A DNA stretch of 64,000 bases from Akkermansiaceae bacterium (GCA_018402445.1 JAGYIT010000006.1:1-64000), one strand, 5' to 3'; positions 8,736 to 17,965 are shown, numbered from the stretch's first letter. Translations and numbers: made by a program. Notes: a model not told the origin generated them from the letters alone.

Positions 8736-9278
8736 CCCACATCCACACTTGCACACCGCCTGGGCACAACCACGCACCTTTCCCCGCTTCTGCAAAAAGC
8801 GAGGCGGCTGGGTGTGCGCGCACCGGAAGATCTCGAACGCATCGCGCTGGAGAGAGGATTGCGGTATTTCGGGTGCGCAGCCCCTCCGGTGGACGGGAAT
8901 GGCACGGCGCCCGTCCCGCAGCCGGAGCAGTTTCCGAACGAGGAACTGGCGATCGCCCTGATGTCGCCTTCCCTTCCCTATTCGCTCAACCGCCTCCGGA
9001 TGGCGGCGGCCATGCTTGGAGCTGATGGAATCTCCGCCGGGAAAATTCTCCGCCTCGCGCGTATGGAACGCTGCGAAACAGTGGTCAGGCACATCGCGGA
9101 GTGTGCCGCCGCCGTGGAGCCTGCCCATCGGCTTTGGCGGGCTCTGCTACAGGAGCTTCCCGTCCCGCCTCCCCTAGCCCCCGATATCCTGCCCCACGCC
9201 TCACGCTTTGTCGCCATGTCAGGCCTCGACCGCACAGGCCGGAACATGCGCGTCCAATGGATCCGCCCCCAGCCATGA
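8709..9278 (+). CDS. Conserved-looking protein of unknown function
   Basis: A 189-residue product I do not recognise. It is cytoplasmic in appearance with no signal peptide or membrane segment. Helical stretches include STLAHRLGTTTHLSPLLQKA, NRLRMAAAMLGADGISAGKI and ERCETVVRHIAECAAAVE, and there is a proline-rich region near residues 60-75 and 150-160. The start at 8709 has a good Shine-Dalgarno-like GGAAGG, but it lies inside a direct repeat; 8733 is an alternative. It overlaps the next ORF by four bases, so the two are co-translated. It sits among TA modules, bounded by direct repeats, so an uncharacterised TA or defence pair is possible. Confidence 0.55.
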   Translation: MKEKAFAAMPTSTLAHRLGTTTHLSPLLQKARRLGVRAPEDLERIALERGLRYFGCAAPPVDGNGTAPVPQPEQFPNEELAIALMSPSLPYSLNRLRMAAAMLGADGISAGKILRLARMERCETVVRHIAECAAAVEPAHRLWRALLQELPVPPPLAPDILPHASRFVAMSGLDRTGRNMRVQWIRPQP

Positions 9279-9454
9279 TTCCCAACAACCCCGCTGAGAT
9301 CCTTCTTTCTCTCGACCGGCAGGACAACGTCACTGCGAATCTGATGGAAGCCGCTTTTGCATCCGTACGCATACCGGACGTGCCCGAGCTGCGGGAGGCC
9401 TTCTGTCGAGCCCTGCCCGTGGTCCGCGACATCCTTAGCGCGGCGAACATTTGA
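9275..9454 (+). CDS. Small protein of unknown function coupled to the preceding gene
   Basis: A 59-residue ORF starting MIPNNPAEILLSLDRQDNVT and ending PVVRDILSAANI, predicted mostly helical. Its ATG overlaps the upstream TGA (ATGA). I do not know the family. The large/small overlapping arrangement inside direct repeats is the main argument that it is real. Confidence 0.5.
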   Translation: MIPNNPAEILLSLDRQDNVTANLMEAAFASVRIPDVPELREAFCRALPVVRDILSAANI

Positions 9455-9510
9455 ACTGCACGTTGAGGGCAGCCTCGCCGCCACAGGTAGCTCGGCCTGG
9501 CTCAGGCCGC

Positions 9511-9577
9511 AGGTAGCGCGGTTTCGCTGAAACCGAACGCGGAAAGATCACGAAAGAAAAAGCCTTTGAACCGCCAT
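9511..9577 (+). repeat. Right direct repeat bounding a two-gene unit
   Basis: Same orientation as 8670-8735, with the GGTTTCGCTGAAACC hairpin and the AAAGAAAAAGCCTTTG stretch. Together the copies enclose about 775 bp holding the 8709 and 9275 genes. Confidence 0.8.
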
Positions 9578-9625
9578 CCCGTCCCCCTTTACGCGCCAAT
9601 CGCGTGGGGCAAAGCTCTTTACGCG

Positions 9626-9722
9626 ATCAACCCCCGATCCCCGATCCCCGATCCCTGATCCCTGATCCCTGATCACCGATCACCGATCACCGATCACCGA
9701 ATCACCGATCACCGAATCACCG
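9626..9722. repeat. Heptad tract, GATCCCY/GATCACC
   Basis: About 13 units moving from GATCCCC through GATCCCT to GATCACC, with two 8-bp slips (GAATCACC). It precedes the MNT/HEPN module. Confidence 0.9.
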
Positions 9723-9758
9723 CTTTCTATTCCCTCTGATTTGTGCCATCTTATCCCC

Positions 9759-10067
9759 ATGACAATTGAGCAAACTACACTCAAAATGGCAACTCGCCTG
9801 AAACGCGGCATTCGCGCGGAGCAGGTCTGGCTCTTTGGATCGCAAGCGCGTGGAAATGCCGCAGCCGATAGCGATATCGACCTTCTCGCCGTGGTTCCCC
9901 ACTCTTCTGTTTCACGCTATCAAAGGGCCGTTGCCGCTCGGCGGGAGCTATCCGACTTCAACGTGCCTATGGACATCGTGATCCTAACCCATGATGAATG
10001 GGAAAAGCAGCTGAAAGCTCCCAGTTCGCTCGCCAGCACCGTGGCAAGGGAAGGAATCGCGCTCTAA
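9759..10067 (+). CDS. MNT-type nucleotidyltransferase (antitoxin of HEPN/MNT)
   Basis: A 102-residue minimal nucleotidyltransferase with the GSQARG motif (about residues 28-33) followed by SDIDLLAVV, where the two Asp are the metal ligands; a third Asp is in VPMDIVILT. I prefer the ATG at 9759 over 9741 because homologues start directly before the first helix. It is followed after one base by a HEPN gene. In characterised HEPN/MNT pairs the MNT protein AMPylates and neutralises the HEPN toxin; that role is inferred here. Confidence 0.9.
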   Translation: MTIEQTTLKMATRLKRGIRAEQVWLFGSQARGNAAADSDIDLLAVVPHSSVSRYQRAVAARRELSDFNVPMDIVILTHDEWEKQLKAPSSLASTVAREGIAL

Positions 10068-10068
10068 C

Positions 10069-10500
10069 ATGAGCCCGGAATCTCTCGAACTAGCGAAAGT
10101 CTGGTTGGCGAAAGCCCAATCGGACTTGGCGACGGCGAGACTTTTGATCAAGGGATCAGAACGCTACCTCGACACCGGCAGCTACCATTGCCAACAGGCC
10201 GCCGAAAAAGCCATTAAAGCGTGGCTTACAGCAGCTGAAGTCACCTTTATCAAAACCCATTCTCTGGAAATCCTCATCCGCCTTTGCATCCCAACTGCCC
10301 CCGGTTTCTCACGGTTCCTATCCCACGCGTTGGAGCTCACGCCACTTGCCAGCGAGTTCCGCTACCCCGGCGACGTTTTCGAGCCATCGGATGAGGAAGC
10401 TGCACACGCCCTCTTCCTCGCTGATGAACTCACCGCCTGGGTCGCCGGCGAATTTGCCAAGTTTCCTCCACCAAACTCTTCCACAAGCTCCAAACAATGA
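10069..10500 (+). CDS. HEPN domain protein (toxin of HEPN/MNT)
   Basis: A 143-residue HEPN protein with the signature YHCQQAAEKAIKAWLTA and the following THSLEIL segment. It belongs to the group with KxxAxxDLxxA near the N-terminus (WLAKAQSDLATARLL). I do not see a clear RX4-6H ribonuclease motif, so activity is uncertain; this subgroup often acts as the partner of an MNT protein. It starts one base after the upstream stop, implying an operon. Confidence 0.85.
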   Translation: MSPESLELAKVWLAKAQSDLATARLLIKGSERYLDTGSYHCQQAAEKAIKAWLTAAEVTFIKTHSLEILIRLCIPTAPGFSRFLSHALELTPLASEFRYPGDVFEPSDEEAAHALFLADELTAWVAGEFAKFPPPNSSTSSKQ

Positions 10501-11561
10501 TGCGCCTGCGGCGCGTGCCTTGTTCCTCGTGCCTCGCAAGTGGGTAAAAGCGAAAAAGCTGAAAAGCAGAGATCAACGGCCGGTAGGGACAAGCAGCCGG
10601 TAGGGCAGATCCGAAATCTCCCCTTCTCCCCCTATCCCCTTGGCGCCCTTCGCGTCTTGGCGGTAAATCCTCTTCTCCCCATTCCAAAATCAACATTCAG
10701 CATTCAGCAATCTCTTCATCTTCCGACCTTTTGCCCGGTAGGGCGGATCCGGCCCGGTCCGCCCTAATCACCTTCTCCCGCCGGAGGCTAAATCTTCCTC
10801 TTTCTCCTCCTCAAGGGCTCTCCGTTTCACGAGGTGCCCTTGCCGCCATCCGGCGGATTCCAGGGCGGATCGAGCCGGATCGTCCCTACCATTCAAAATC
10901 CAAAATCTCCCTCTCATCCGTGTCCATCCGTGAAATCCGTGGTTAAGAATCTTCATTCTTCCTCTTCCCATCCAAAATCATCAATCATCAATCTCTTCCG
11001 CCCTCTGCCCACTTCACCTTCTCCCGCCGCGAGGCTATCCTCCCTCTTCCTCTTCCACCCCCCAGCCGCCCTACCCGGTAGGGCGGATCCGGCCCGGTCC
11101 GCCCTAATTACCTTCTCCCGCCGGACTTGTCCTTCACAGCGCAGCGACGTAGGAGGCTATCCTCCCTCTTCTCTTCCACCCCCAGCCAGCACCGCCATTC
11201 GGCGGAAAGTGGCGCGCGGAGCCGACCACGCCCTACCTTTACACCCGGTAGGGCGGGATCCGGCCCGGTCCGCCCTAATTACCTTCTTCCGCCGGAGGCT
11301 AAATCTTCCTCTTCTCACCCCCACCAGCACCGCCATACGGCGGGAGTGAAGCGCGGCGAGCGCCGACCACGCCCTACGCTTACACCCGGTAGGGGCGGAC
11401 TCAGCCTGATCCGCCCACTTCACCTTCTTCCGCCGGACTTGTCCTTCACAGCAGCAGCGACGTAGGAGGCTATCCTTCCTCTTCCTCTCCGACTTTTAGT
11501 CCGCGAAGCGTCTTCTGCACATCGCTCAAGAAATCTAAACTGAAGATAGACAAAACTTCGC
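10501..11561. repeat. Long REP-composite spacer including the duplicated Rpn leader
   Basis: REP palindromes at about 10738-10765, 11077-11104 and 11249-11276 with intervening AAGGGCT/TGCCCTT, CCGCCATNCGGCGG and GGCGAGGCCGACCACGCCC parts. From about 11180 the repeat units carry many single-base indels compared with other copies. 11480-11561 repeats 2042-2123, the leader of the Rpn gene. Confidence 0.75.
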
Positions 11562-12583
11562 ATGCCCGAAGATCCGATTCATCAACCGCACGACAAGCTG
11601 TTTAAAACCGGATTTAGCGATCTAGCGACAGCCGCGGGTTTGTTGCAGTGTAATACCACCGCCATTTCAAGCAAATCGATTGGGAGCTACTTCGCCTCGA
11701 GCCCGGCACATTTATCGATTCACACTACCGCCACAACGAGAGCGACCTGCTTTTCTCCGCGCCTCTGGCTGAGAGCGATTGCTTTATTTACGTCCTTTTT
11801 GAGCATCAAATCACCGAGGACCCCACGCTACTTTTGCGCTTGCTGCGCTACATGGTTCGCATCTGGGAGACGCAACTCAAAAACCAAACCACCGAGAGCC
11901 CACGTCTGCCTGTGATCATCCCAGTGGTGCTCGCCCAAAATGCCGAGGTCTGGCAGATGCCATGCGACTTCGCCAGCTCTTCTCGACGTCCCTGCTTAAC
12001 CTCCATGAAGACCTCCGGCACATTCATCCCCGATTTCACATTTCGGCTCATCCAGTTGGCCAGCTTACCATTCTACTGCGATCCAGCGGCACCCCATCAG
12101 GGAATCATGATCATGCGCACCATGAAAGCCGAGCGGACCGCCGCTTTACTCGCCGACCCTGTCTGGGATGAAGCGCTGCTCGTCAGATTCCGCAAAATAT
12201 CTTCGAGATGCTCATCCGCTACATCCTCAATGCCGACGTTGACAAAAACGACTTCGACCTTAGGGGTGAATGCGATTCAGCAACTAGAAACTCGATCCTC
12301 CGCCATGTCACTCGCCGAACAACTACGCCAAGAAGGACTCGAAGGACTCGAAAGGACTCGAGAAGGACGCCAGGTCGTCAGGAAGGTCGTCGAGAAGGTC
12401 GTCAGAAGGACTCCAAAGAGGTCGCCAAGAAGGCATCCTAACGACCCTCGAAATCCGCTTTGGTAAAGTCCGAGTGGTTTGGAAGAAGAGATTCGCAGCG
12501 TGTGCGATTCCGCAGCTCTAGCGGATCTACAACGCGCCGCGTTGTGCTGCAATAGCTTCGAAGAATTCGCCGCCAGCCTCTAA
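11562..12583 (+). pseudogene. Second Rpn nuclease copy, disrupted by many indels
   Basis: Nearly the same sequence as the intact gene at 2124-3119, including leader and trailer, but with about a dozen small indels and only a few substitutions. The frame is lost soon after GLLQ (near 11650), is partly restored around RLLRYMVRIWETQLKNQ, and is lost again near 11976, 12002 and in the EGLEKG repeat. Taken literally it is a pseudogene. The indel-only damage also extends into the neighbouring repeats, which fits poor consensus quality in a duplicated region. Confidence 0.85.
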
Positions 12584-12989
12584 CCGCTGCACCTCTCCCT
12601 CTTCTTACCTTTACACCCGGTAGGGCGGATCCGGCCCGGTCCGCCCTGATCACCTTCTCCCGCCGGACTTGTCCTTCACAGCGCAGCGACGTAGGAGGCC
12701 ATCCTCCCTCTTCTCTCCCACCCCCCAGCCGCACCGCCATACGGCGGGAAAGTGGGCGCGGCGAGGCCGACCACGCCCTACCTTTTCGCCCGGTAGGGCG
12801 GATCCGGCCCGGTCCGCCCTAATTACCTTCTCCCGCCGCGAGGCTATCCTCCCTCTTCTCTTCCACCCCCCAGCCGCACCGCCATACGGCGGGAAAGTGG
12901 GCGCGGCGAGCCGACCACGCCCTACCCGACTTCAGATCGCGAAGCGTCTTCCTCTACTTTCAGCATTTCAGCATTCAACATTTACCCCC
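12584..12989. repeat. REP-filled spacer before the polysaccharide cluster
   Basis: REP palindromes at about 12618-12646 and 12796-12823, two CCGCCATACGGCGG plus GGCGAGNCCGACCACGCCC hairpins, then a CAGCATT heptad-like run. A long in-frame upstream extension of the next gene through this region is a repeat artefact. Confidence 0.75.
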
Positions 12990-14285
12990 ATGAACCTCAT
13001 CGATCGCATACAACAAAGCGACGCCATCATCGGCGTCGTCGGCCTCGGATATGTCGGACTCCCACTCGTCCTCGCTTACGCCGCCAAAGGAATCTCGGCC
13101 ATGGGTTTCGATATCGATTCATCGAAAATCGACCACATCCATGCTGGCAAAAGCTACATCAAGCACATCCCGTCCGACCAGGTTGCCGCCGCCCGTGCCT
13201 CAGGGAAACTCGATGCCACCGCCGATTTCTCACGTATCGCGGAGTGCGATGCCATCATCCTCTGTGTCCCCACGCCGCTTGACGGACACATGGAGCCGGA
13301 TCTCTCTTTCGTCACCGATACCCTCGAAGCCGTGATTCCTCACTTAAGGGGCAACCAGATTCTCAGCCTTGAAAGCACCACCTACCCCGGAACCACCGAG
13401 GAAGAAGTGGTGACCCGGGTCGAAGCCGCCGGTTTCAAAGTGGGCCAGGACATCTTCGTCGTCTATTCACCCGAGCGCGAGGACCCCGGTAACCCCAAGT
13501 TCACCGCCACCAATATCCCGAAAGTCGTCGGCGGCCACACCCCGGCCTGCCTTGCCGCCGGAGAAGCCCTCTACGGAGCCGCATTCGACCAGATCGTCCC
13601 CGTCTCCTCCACCCAGATCGCGGAAATGACGAAACTCGTCGAAAACATCTACCGCGCCGTCAACATCGGCCTCGTCAATGAGCTGAAAATCGCCGCCGAC
13701 AAGATGGGCATCGATCTTTGGGAAGTCATCCGAGCCGCCTCCACCAAGCCTTTCGGCTTCACCCCCTTCTACCCCGGCCCCGGCCTCGGCGGTCACTGCA
13801 TCCCCATCGATCCCTTCTACCTCACCTGGAAAGCCCGTGAGTTCGGCGTCCACACCCGCTTCATCGAACTGGCGGGCGAGATCAACCGGTCCATGCCCGA
13901 ATACGTCGTCCACAAGGTCGTTGACGCCCTCAACGAAGACCGCAAACCGATCAATGGATCGAAAATACTCCTCCTCGGTCTCGCATACAAACCGAATGTC
14001 GATGACGACCGCGAATCTCCAAGCTATGTGTTGATGCAGAAGCTCGAAGACCGTGGGGCCACCGTCGAATACAACGATCCCTATGTCCCCGTCATCCCCC
14101 GGACGCGGGAGCACGCCGAGTATGCCGGACGTAAATCCGTCGAAATCACCGACTCCTACGACTGCATCCTACTTGCCACTCACCACTCTGTTTACTCAGA
14201 CTTCGACTTCTCTAAGTTCGATTGCCCCTTGGTCGATACCCGCAACTGCGCCACGAAGAGGCCACGAAAATATTTCCAAGCCTGA
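12990..14285 (+). CDS. Nucleotide sugar (UDP-GlcNAc/ManNAc-type) dehydrogenase
   Basis: A 431-residue NAD-dependent UDP-sugar 6-dehydrogenase of the WbpA/TviB type, making a UDP-uronic acid for surface polysaccharide. The N-terminal Rossmann motif is [12 protein letters not shown] (about residues 10-21). The middle has [11 protein letters not shown] and [10 protein letters not shown], and the catalytic Cys is in the [16 protein letters not shown] motif. The third domain starts at [21 protein letters not shown] choose ATG 12990 because the Rossmann fold starts immediately after. The extreme C-terminus is odd: it ends [18 protein letters not shown], and a second version of the family tail lies beyond the following ORF (14574-14690). 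Confidence 0.92.
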   Translation: MNLIDRIQQSDAIIGVVGLGYVGLPLVLAYAAKGISAMGFDIDSSKIDHIHAGKSYIKHIPSDQVAAARASGKLDATADFSRIAECDAIILCVPTPLDGHMEPDLSFVTDTLEAVIPHLRGNQILSLESTTYPGTTEEEVVTRVEAAGFKVGQDIFVVYSPEREDPGNPKFTATNIPKVVGGHTPACLAAGEALYGAAFDQIVPVSSTQIAEMTKLVENIYRAVNIGLVNELKIAADKMGIDLWEVIRAASTKPFGFTPFYPGPGLGGHCIPIDPFYLTWKAREFGVHTRFIELAGEINRSMPEYVVHKVVDALNEDRKPINGSKILLLGLAYKPNVDDDRESPSYVLMQKLEDRGATVEYNDPYVPVIPRTREHAEYAGRKSVEITDSYDCILLATHHSVYSDFDFSKFDCPLVDTRNCATKRPRKYFQA

Positions 14286-14288
14286 ACC

Positions 14289-14552
14289 ATGCACTACGTT
14301 TACGTCTTGTATTCTCATTTAGACGGAAAACTTTATACAGGATGCACCGGCGATTTGCGTGAACGCTTGAAGCAACATGCTGCGGGGCGTGTTCCCTCCA
14401 CGGCAAAACGAATACCTCTCGATTTGATATACTATGAAGCCTGCTTGGATTCATCCGACGCTTTCAAACGCGAACAATACTTGAAAACGGCTTATGGCAA
14501 ACGCTACCTAAAAACACGCCTCGTCGAGTATTTCGCCACCCTCGACCCGTGA
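14289..14552 (+). CDS. Single-domain GIY-YIG nuclease (UPF0213-like)
   Basis: An 87-residue protein consisting only of a GIY-YIG domain: YVYVLYSHLDGKLYTGCT holds the two Tyr-containing strands (GIY-YIG equivalents YVY and YTG), DLRERLKQH carries the catalytic Arg, and AFKREQYLKT carries the Glu. It starts three bases after the dehydrogenase stop and is followed by a GTGAAATAC/GTATATTTCAC inverted repeat at 14550-14571. It separates the dehydrogenase from a leftover piece of the same family's C-terminus, so it appears to have entered the 3' end of that gene. Confidence 0.88.
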   Translation: MHYVYVLYSHLDGKLYTGCTGDLRERLKQHAAGRVPSTAKRIPLDLIYYEACLDSSDAFKREQYLKTAYGKRYLKTRLVEYFATLDP

Positions 14553-14573
14553 AATACGAAGTATATTTCACCG

Positions 14574-14690
14574 GGTCACCACGCCGCCTTCGATCTCCCC
14601 GCCCTCGCCGCCCACGCCGATCTCATCATCGACACCCGCAACGCCATGAACGGTGTGAAAACCAAAAACGACCAAGTCGTGAAAGCGTAA
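14574..14690 (+). pseudogene. Detached C-terminus of a UDP-sugar dehydrogenase
   Basis: In one frame it reads GHHAAFDLPALAAHADLIID followed by TRNAMNGVKTKNDQVVKA and stop. This is the usual C-terminal end (xHxAFDxxxL...LIIDTRNAM) of nucleotide sugar dehydrogenases. It has no start codon and matches the last ~35 residues of the family, the segment that would follow ILLAT in the upstream gene. It is the displaced original tail or a remnant of a second copy. Confidence 0.8.
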
Positions 14691-14924
14691 ACCGGTAGGG
14701 CGGATCCGGCCCGGTCCGCCCTGATCACCTTCTTCCGCCGGAGGCTATCCTTCCTCTTCTCTTTCCCCCCAGCCGCACCGCCCCACTCAGGTAGGGCGGA
14801 TCCGGCCCGGTCCGCCCTGATCACCTTCTAACGCCGCGAGGCTATCCTTCCTCTTCTCTTTCCCCCCCAGCCGCACCGCCATTCGGCGGGAAAGTGGGCG
14901 CGGCGAGGCCGACCACGCCCTACC
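14691..14924. repeat. REP composites
   Basis: Two AGGGCGGA/TCCGCCCT palindromes (about 14696-14722 and 14794-14820), a CCGCCATTCGGCGG and a GGGCGCGG...CCACGCCC hairpin ending CTACC immediately before the next ATG. Confidence 0.75.
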
Positions 14925-15295
14925 ATGAAACCACTCCAAGCCGGAGGCTCGAACTCCCTGGTTAGCGCGATCTACTCGACGCTATTCAAAAACTGGCGTG
15001 CACGGCGCATGGCCGACTTCGAGCGCATCATCCAGCCCCGCCCCGGAGAGCGCATCCTCGATGTCGGCGGCTACCACGCCACCTGGCAGAATGCCCGCTT
15101 CCACGGCTGCTCCGTGGACCTGGTCAATATTGACTGCGAAAGCGAAAGCAAACCCGCCCGCGTCCTCGAGAACGGGCTCCAAGTCCGGGAAATCCGCAGC
15201 AATGGCTGTGCGCACCCCTTCGCGGATGCCAGATTCACACCGAGCGCCTCCTCGGCATCATCCCCAAGTCCCACATCATCACCCGCAGCTCATGA
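14925..15295 (+). pseudogene. SAM methyltransferase with internal deletion
   Basis: The N-terminal ~100 residues (FERIIQPRPGERILDVGG, CSVDLVNIDCES, NGCAHPFADA) form the SAM-binding half of a class I methyltransferase like the next gene. At about 15225-15230 the frame shifts into CQIHTERLLGIIPKSHIITR and stop. This aligns with the C-terminus CKIYKERFLGFFVKSYTAYR of the adjacent paralogue at 15441. About 100 residues between are missing, so this is a deletion remnant of a homologous gene. Confidence 0.78.
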
Positions 15296-15440
15296 TCTGA
15301 GCGGGGGGCTGAGCGTAGATGATGAAGAAGCCGCTTTCCTGCGGTCTGAGTTAGATTGTGTTATTTGTGTGAAGCGATTCCTCTTACGACCTTTAACTTT
15401 TAGAGCTTAAGACTTTAATGATTGTAATTCAATATCCCTC

Positions 15441-16094
15441 ATGAGTAATATAGTATCGAAAATTTATCGGTTTAACGGAAAAGTTTTCCGAGGACGTCGT
15501 TTTATTCGTTTTTTAGAAGTTTGCAAGCCTAGGCCTGATGACAAGATTATTGATATCGGCGGAACTACAATATTTTGGAAGAATGCCAAGCTAGTCGGCC
15601 GTAAAATTGACATTATTAACATACGGGTCAAAGAATCTACGGTTGTTAATATAAACGGATGCGAAATAAGTGAGATTGAAGGTGACGCCCGCGCGTTACC
15701 GTTTACTGATGGGGATTATGATGTCGTTTTCTCAAATAGCGTCATAGAACACGTCGGCGACTGGCAAGACCAGCAGGCTTTCGCACATGAGGCGTTGCGC
15801 CTTGGAAAGATTCTTTGGATTCAAACGCCTGCTAAGGAGTTCTTCATCGAGCCGCATTTTCTGACATGTTTTATTCATTGGTTTCCTAAGCAAATTCAAA
15901 AAAAGCTAGTACGTAATTTCAGCTTATGGGGTATTATAAATCGCCCCACTCAAAAAGATGTGGATGGGATAGTCGATGAAATTCGTCTACTTACTCATAA
16001 AGAAATGAAAATTCTATTTCCTGGGTGCAAAATCTACAAAGAGCGGTTCCTTGGTTTCTTCGTAAAAAGCTACACAGCTTATCGAAATCGTTAG
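15441..16094 (+). CDS. Class I SAM-dependent methyltransferase
   Basis: A 217-residue methyltransferase. Motif I is KIIDIGGTTIFW (about residues 35-46), the acidic loop is KIDIINIRV, and GDARALPFTDGDYDVVFSNSVIEHV is the post-motif II segment typical of Methyltransf_11. The gene is visibly more AT-rich than its neighbours (many AAT, ATA and TTA codons), suggesting later acquisition. It follows a deleted paralogue, so it may be its functional replacement. The presumed substrate is a sugar or lipid-linked glycan of the cluster. Confidence 0.85.
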   Translation: MSNIVSKIYRFNGKVFRGRRFIRFLEVCKPRPDDKIIDIGGTTIFWKNAKLVGRKIDIINIRVKESTVVNINGCEISEIEGDARALPFTDGDYDVVFSNSVIEHVGDWQDQQAFAHEALRLGKILWIQTPAKEFFIEPHFLTCFIHWFPKQIQKKLVRNFSLWGIINRPTQKDVDGIVDEIRLLTHKEMKILFPGCKIYKERFLGFFVKSYTAYRNR

Positions 16095-16194
16095 GCTTTT
16101 GTTTTTAATAAAGAAACTCCCATTAGTCCCATCTTCCGTCCCCCATTCGCTCACCATTCGCGTGCGGTCTGCGCTACCAGTGTGTAGCTCTTCC

Positions 16195-16325
16195 GCTTCC
16201 GACTTCCGACTTCCGACTTTCGACTTCCGACTTTCGACTTTCGACTTTCGACTTTCGCCTTTCGACTTTCGCCCTCCGCCCTCCGACCTCCGACCTCCGA
16301 CCTCCGACCTCCGCCTCCGATCTCG
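16195..16325. repeat. Heptad tract, GACTTTC/GACCTCC type
   Basis: About 18 units of 7 bp: GACTTCC and GACTTTC, then GCCCTCC and GACCTCC. It ends only about nine bases before the next ATG, so it lies in that gene's leader. Confidence 0.9.
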
Positions 16326-16333
16326 CCGATAAT

Positions 16334-17965
16334 ATGGACTCCCAAAGAATCAAAGTAATTCTCGTCGTGGTATTCGCCGCTTTCGCCGCGCTCTACCTCG
16401 GCATCGCCGCCGCCACTGCGCAGAGGGAGGCCATCGCTTGGGTCGTCGGCGCGTTGACGCTAGTTATCGTCTTCGCGCTGGGAAAACACGTCTGGATTCT
16501 GATTCCGATGATGCTTCCCATGCAAGGCGTGATCAACGCCATCCCCGGTTCACCTGCGCCATGGTGGGGAGCCATGGCCATTGTGGGTTTCATCTACGGC
16601 CTACGCTTCCTAATGCGGCGCACGGAAACCATGGTTTTCCGCATTACTTGGCTGGACTTCGCTATTTTCCTTCAGGTCATTGCCATAGCCCAGGCTTACT
16701 TCCGGAATCCCACCGGTCTGCTCATCCTGGGAGGTGAAATGGCGGGGGGGAAACCCTACTTCATCTTCGGTTTCGCCTTCGTGGCTTACGCCCTATTATC
16801 CGTGACCGTCACCAATCTGCGGATGATCCGTTGGTCCGTGATCCTGGCGATTTTTGTAGCTTTGGCTGACAGCTCGCTCTCTTCTCTGAGTCAGTTCTTT
16901 CCGTTCATCGCCGCCGCCACCATTCCCATCTATTCCAACGTGGTTTTCACATACGCAGCCGGAACCCAAGCCACTTTTCAAACGGAAGACAGTCGCCTTA
17001 CCGGCGGCAAGGAGATCGGGCAGAACCTTAGCCTCGCCCTGTTCTCATTCTTTCCACCCGTAACGTGCATCAACCCTCTTTACATTTTCCGGTTTGGCCT
17101 CACCTTGGTAGCGGTCGCGGTGATCCTTCTCAGCGGCTTCCGCTCCGCTTTGGGTCTGGTGATGATTTACTTCGTGGTGGGATGCCTCATCCGCCGCCAA
17201 TACCACCAGCTTGCGATTGCCGCTACGGCAGGAGCCGTGGCCCTGGCGCTGCTGATTGTCAGCGGCTTGACCACCAAGCTACCCTTCGGCGCACAGCGCA
17301 TCCTTTCCGAACTGCCATTTGCTCAGGTGGAGGATCACATCCGCATGAATGCGGAAGCCAGCACCGATTTCCGCGTCGAGATGTGGACTCTGGCACTGAC
17401 CACCGACCGCTTCATCAACAACAAGGTGCTGGGCGACGGTTTCGGCCTCAGCGCGGCGGAACAACGCTCGATGTTGGAAGCGGTGATGGGGGACCAGCGC
17501 GCCCAGAACCAGGCCAAAGGCATGGACGACTTCATGACCCGTGGCAGCTACCACGGTTTCCACGTCGAGACGATCCGCTTCACCGGGTACTTTGGCTTGG
17601 CTCTCGCATTGATCTCGATGGGTATCTTCTACAAACAATCGTTGAAACTCCTCCGCCATTTCCGCGGCCACGCCGAGTGGGGCTACGTCATCTACATCTG
17701 CATGCCTTTCCTGATCTATCCGTTCTACTACATGCTTGTCTTCGGAGACTACCGGACCGCATTCCCGGTTGTTCTCGTCTCCGCCGGCCTGCTGAAGATG
17801 CTCGACAACATCAGGATTCGGGAACTGGCCGCCGCGGCTGCTCTTCCACAGGAGAACGATCGCGAGATCATGTCCACTCCCGCACAACCCGTCCGTCGCC
17901 AACAACCGGCATCGCGTAGCCCAAGGTTTGCCCGCTCGGCTCACCCTGATTTCAAAAGCCGTTAA
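16334..17965 (+). CDS. O-antigen polymerase/ligase-like membrane protein
   Basis: A 543-residue polytopic membrane protein with about 11-12 hydrophobic segments from residue 8 on. A large loop around 330-430 includes STDFRVEMWTLAL, a RFINNKVLGDGFGLS motif and HVETIRFTGYFGLAL, the last resembling the conserved helix after the periplasmic loop of Wzy/WaaL proteins. The C-terminal ~45 residues are hydrophilic and proline-rich. It would polymerise repeat units or transfer glycan at the outer face of the inner membrane. The flippase gene follows after 47 bp. The heptad tract abuts its start. Confidence 0.75.
   Translation: MDSQRIKVILVVVFAAFAALYLGIAAATAQREAIAWVVGALTLVIVFALGKHVWILIPMMLPMQGVINAIPGSPAPWWGAMAIVGFIYGLRFLMRRTETMVFRITWLDFAIFLQVIAIAQAYFRNPTGLLILGGEMAGGKPYFIFGFAFVAYALLSVTVTNLRMIRWSVILAIFVALADSSLSSLSQFFPFIAAATIPIYSNVVFTYAAGTQATFQTEDSRLTGGKEIGQNLSLALFSFFPPVTCINPLYIFRFGLTLVAVAVILLSGFRSALGLVMIYFVVGCLIRRQYHQLAIAATAGAVALALLIVSGLTTKLPFGAQRILSELPFAQVEDHIRMNAEASTDFRVEMWTLALTTDRFINNKVLGDGFGLSAAEQRSMLEAVMGDQRAQNQAKGMDDFMTRGSYHGFHVETIRFTGYFGLALALISMGIFYKQSLKLLRHFRGHAEWGYVIYICMPFLIYPFYYMLVFGDYRTAFPVVLVSAGLLKMLDNIRIRELAAAAALPQENDREIMSTPAQPVRRQQPASRSPRFARSAHPDFKSR

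Noticed and set aside
12669..12989. N-terminal extension of the dehydrogenase by 107 codons
   Set aside because: The extension translates REP repeats; the Rossmann fold starts directly after the ATG at 12990.
13467..14114. 215-codon ORF on the minus strand inside the UDP-sugar dehydrogenase
   Set aside because: A GC-rich antisense shadow of a well-supported gene with no family motifs.
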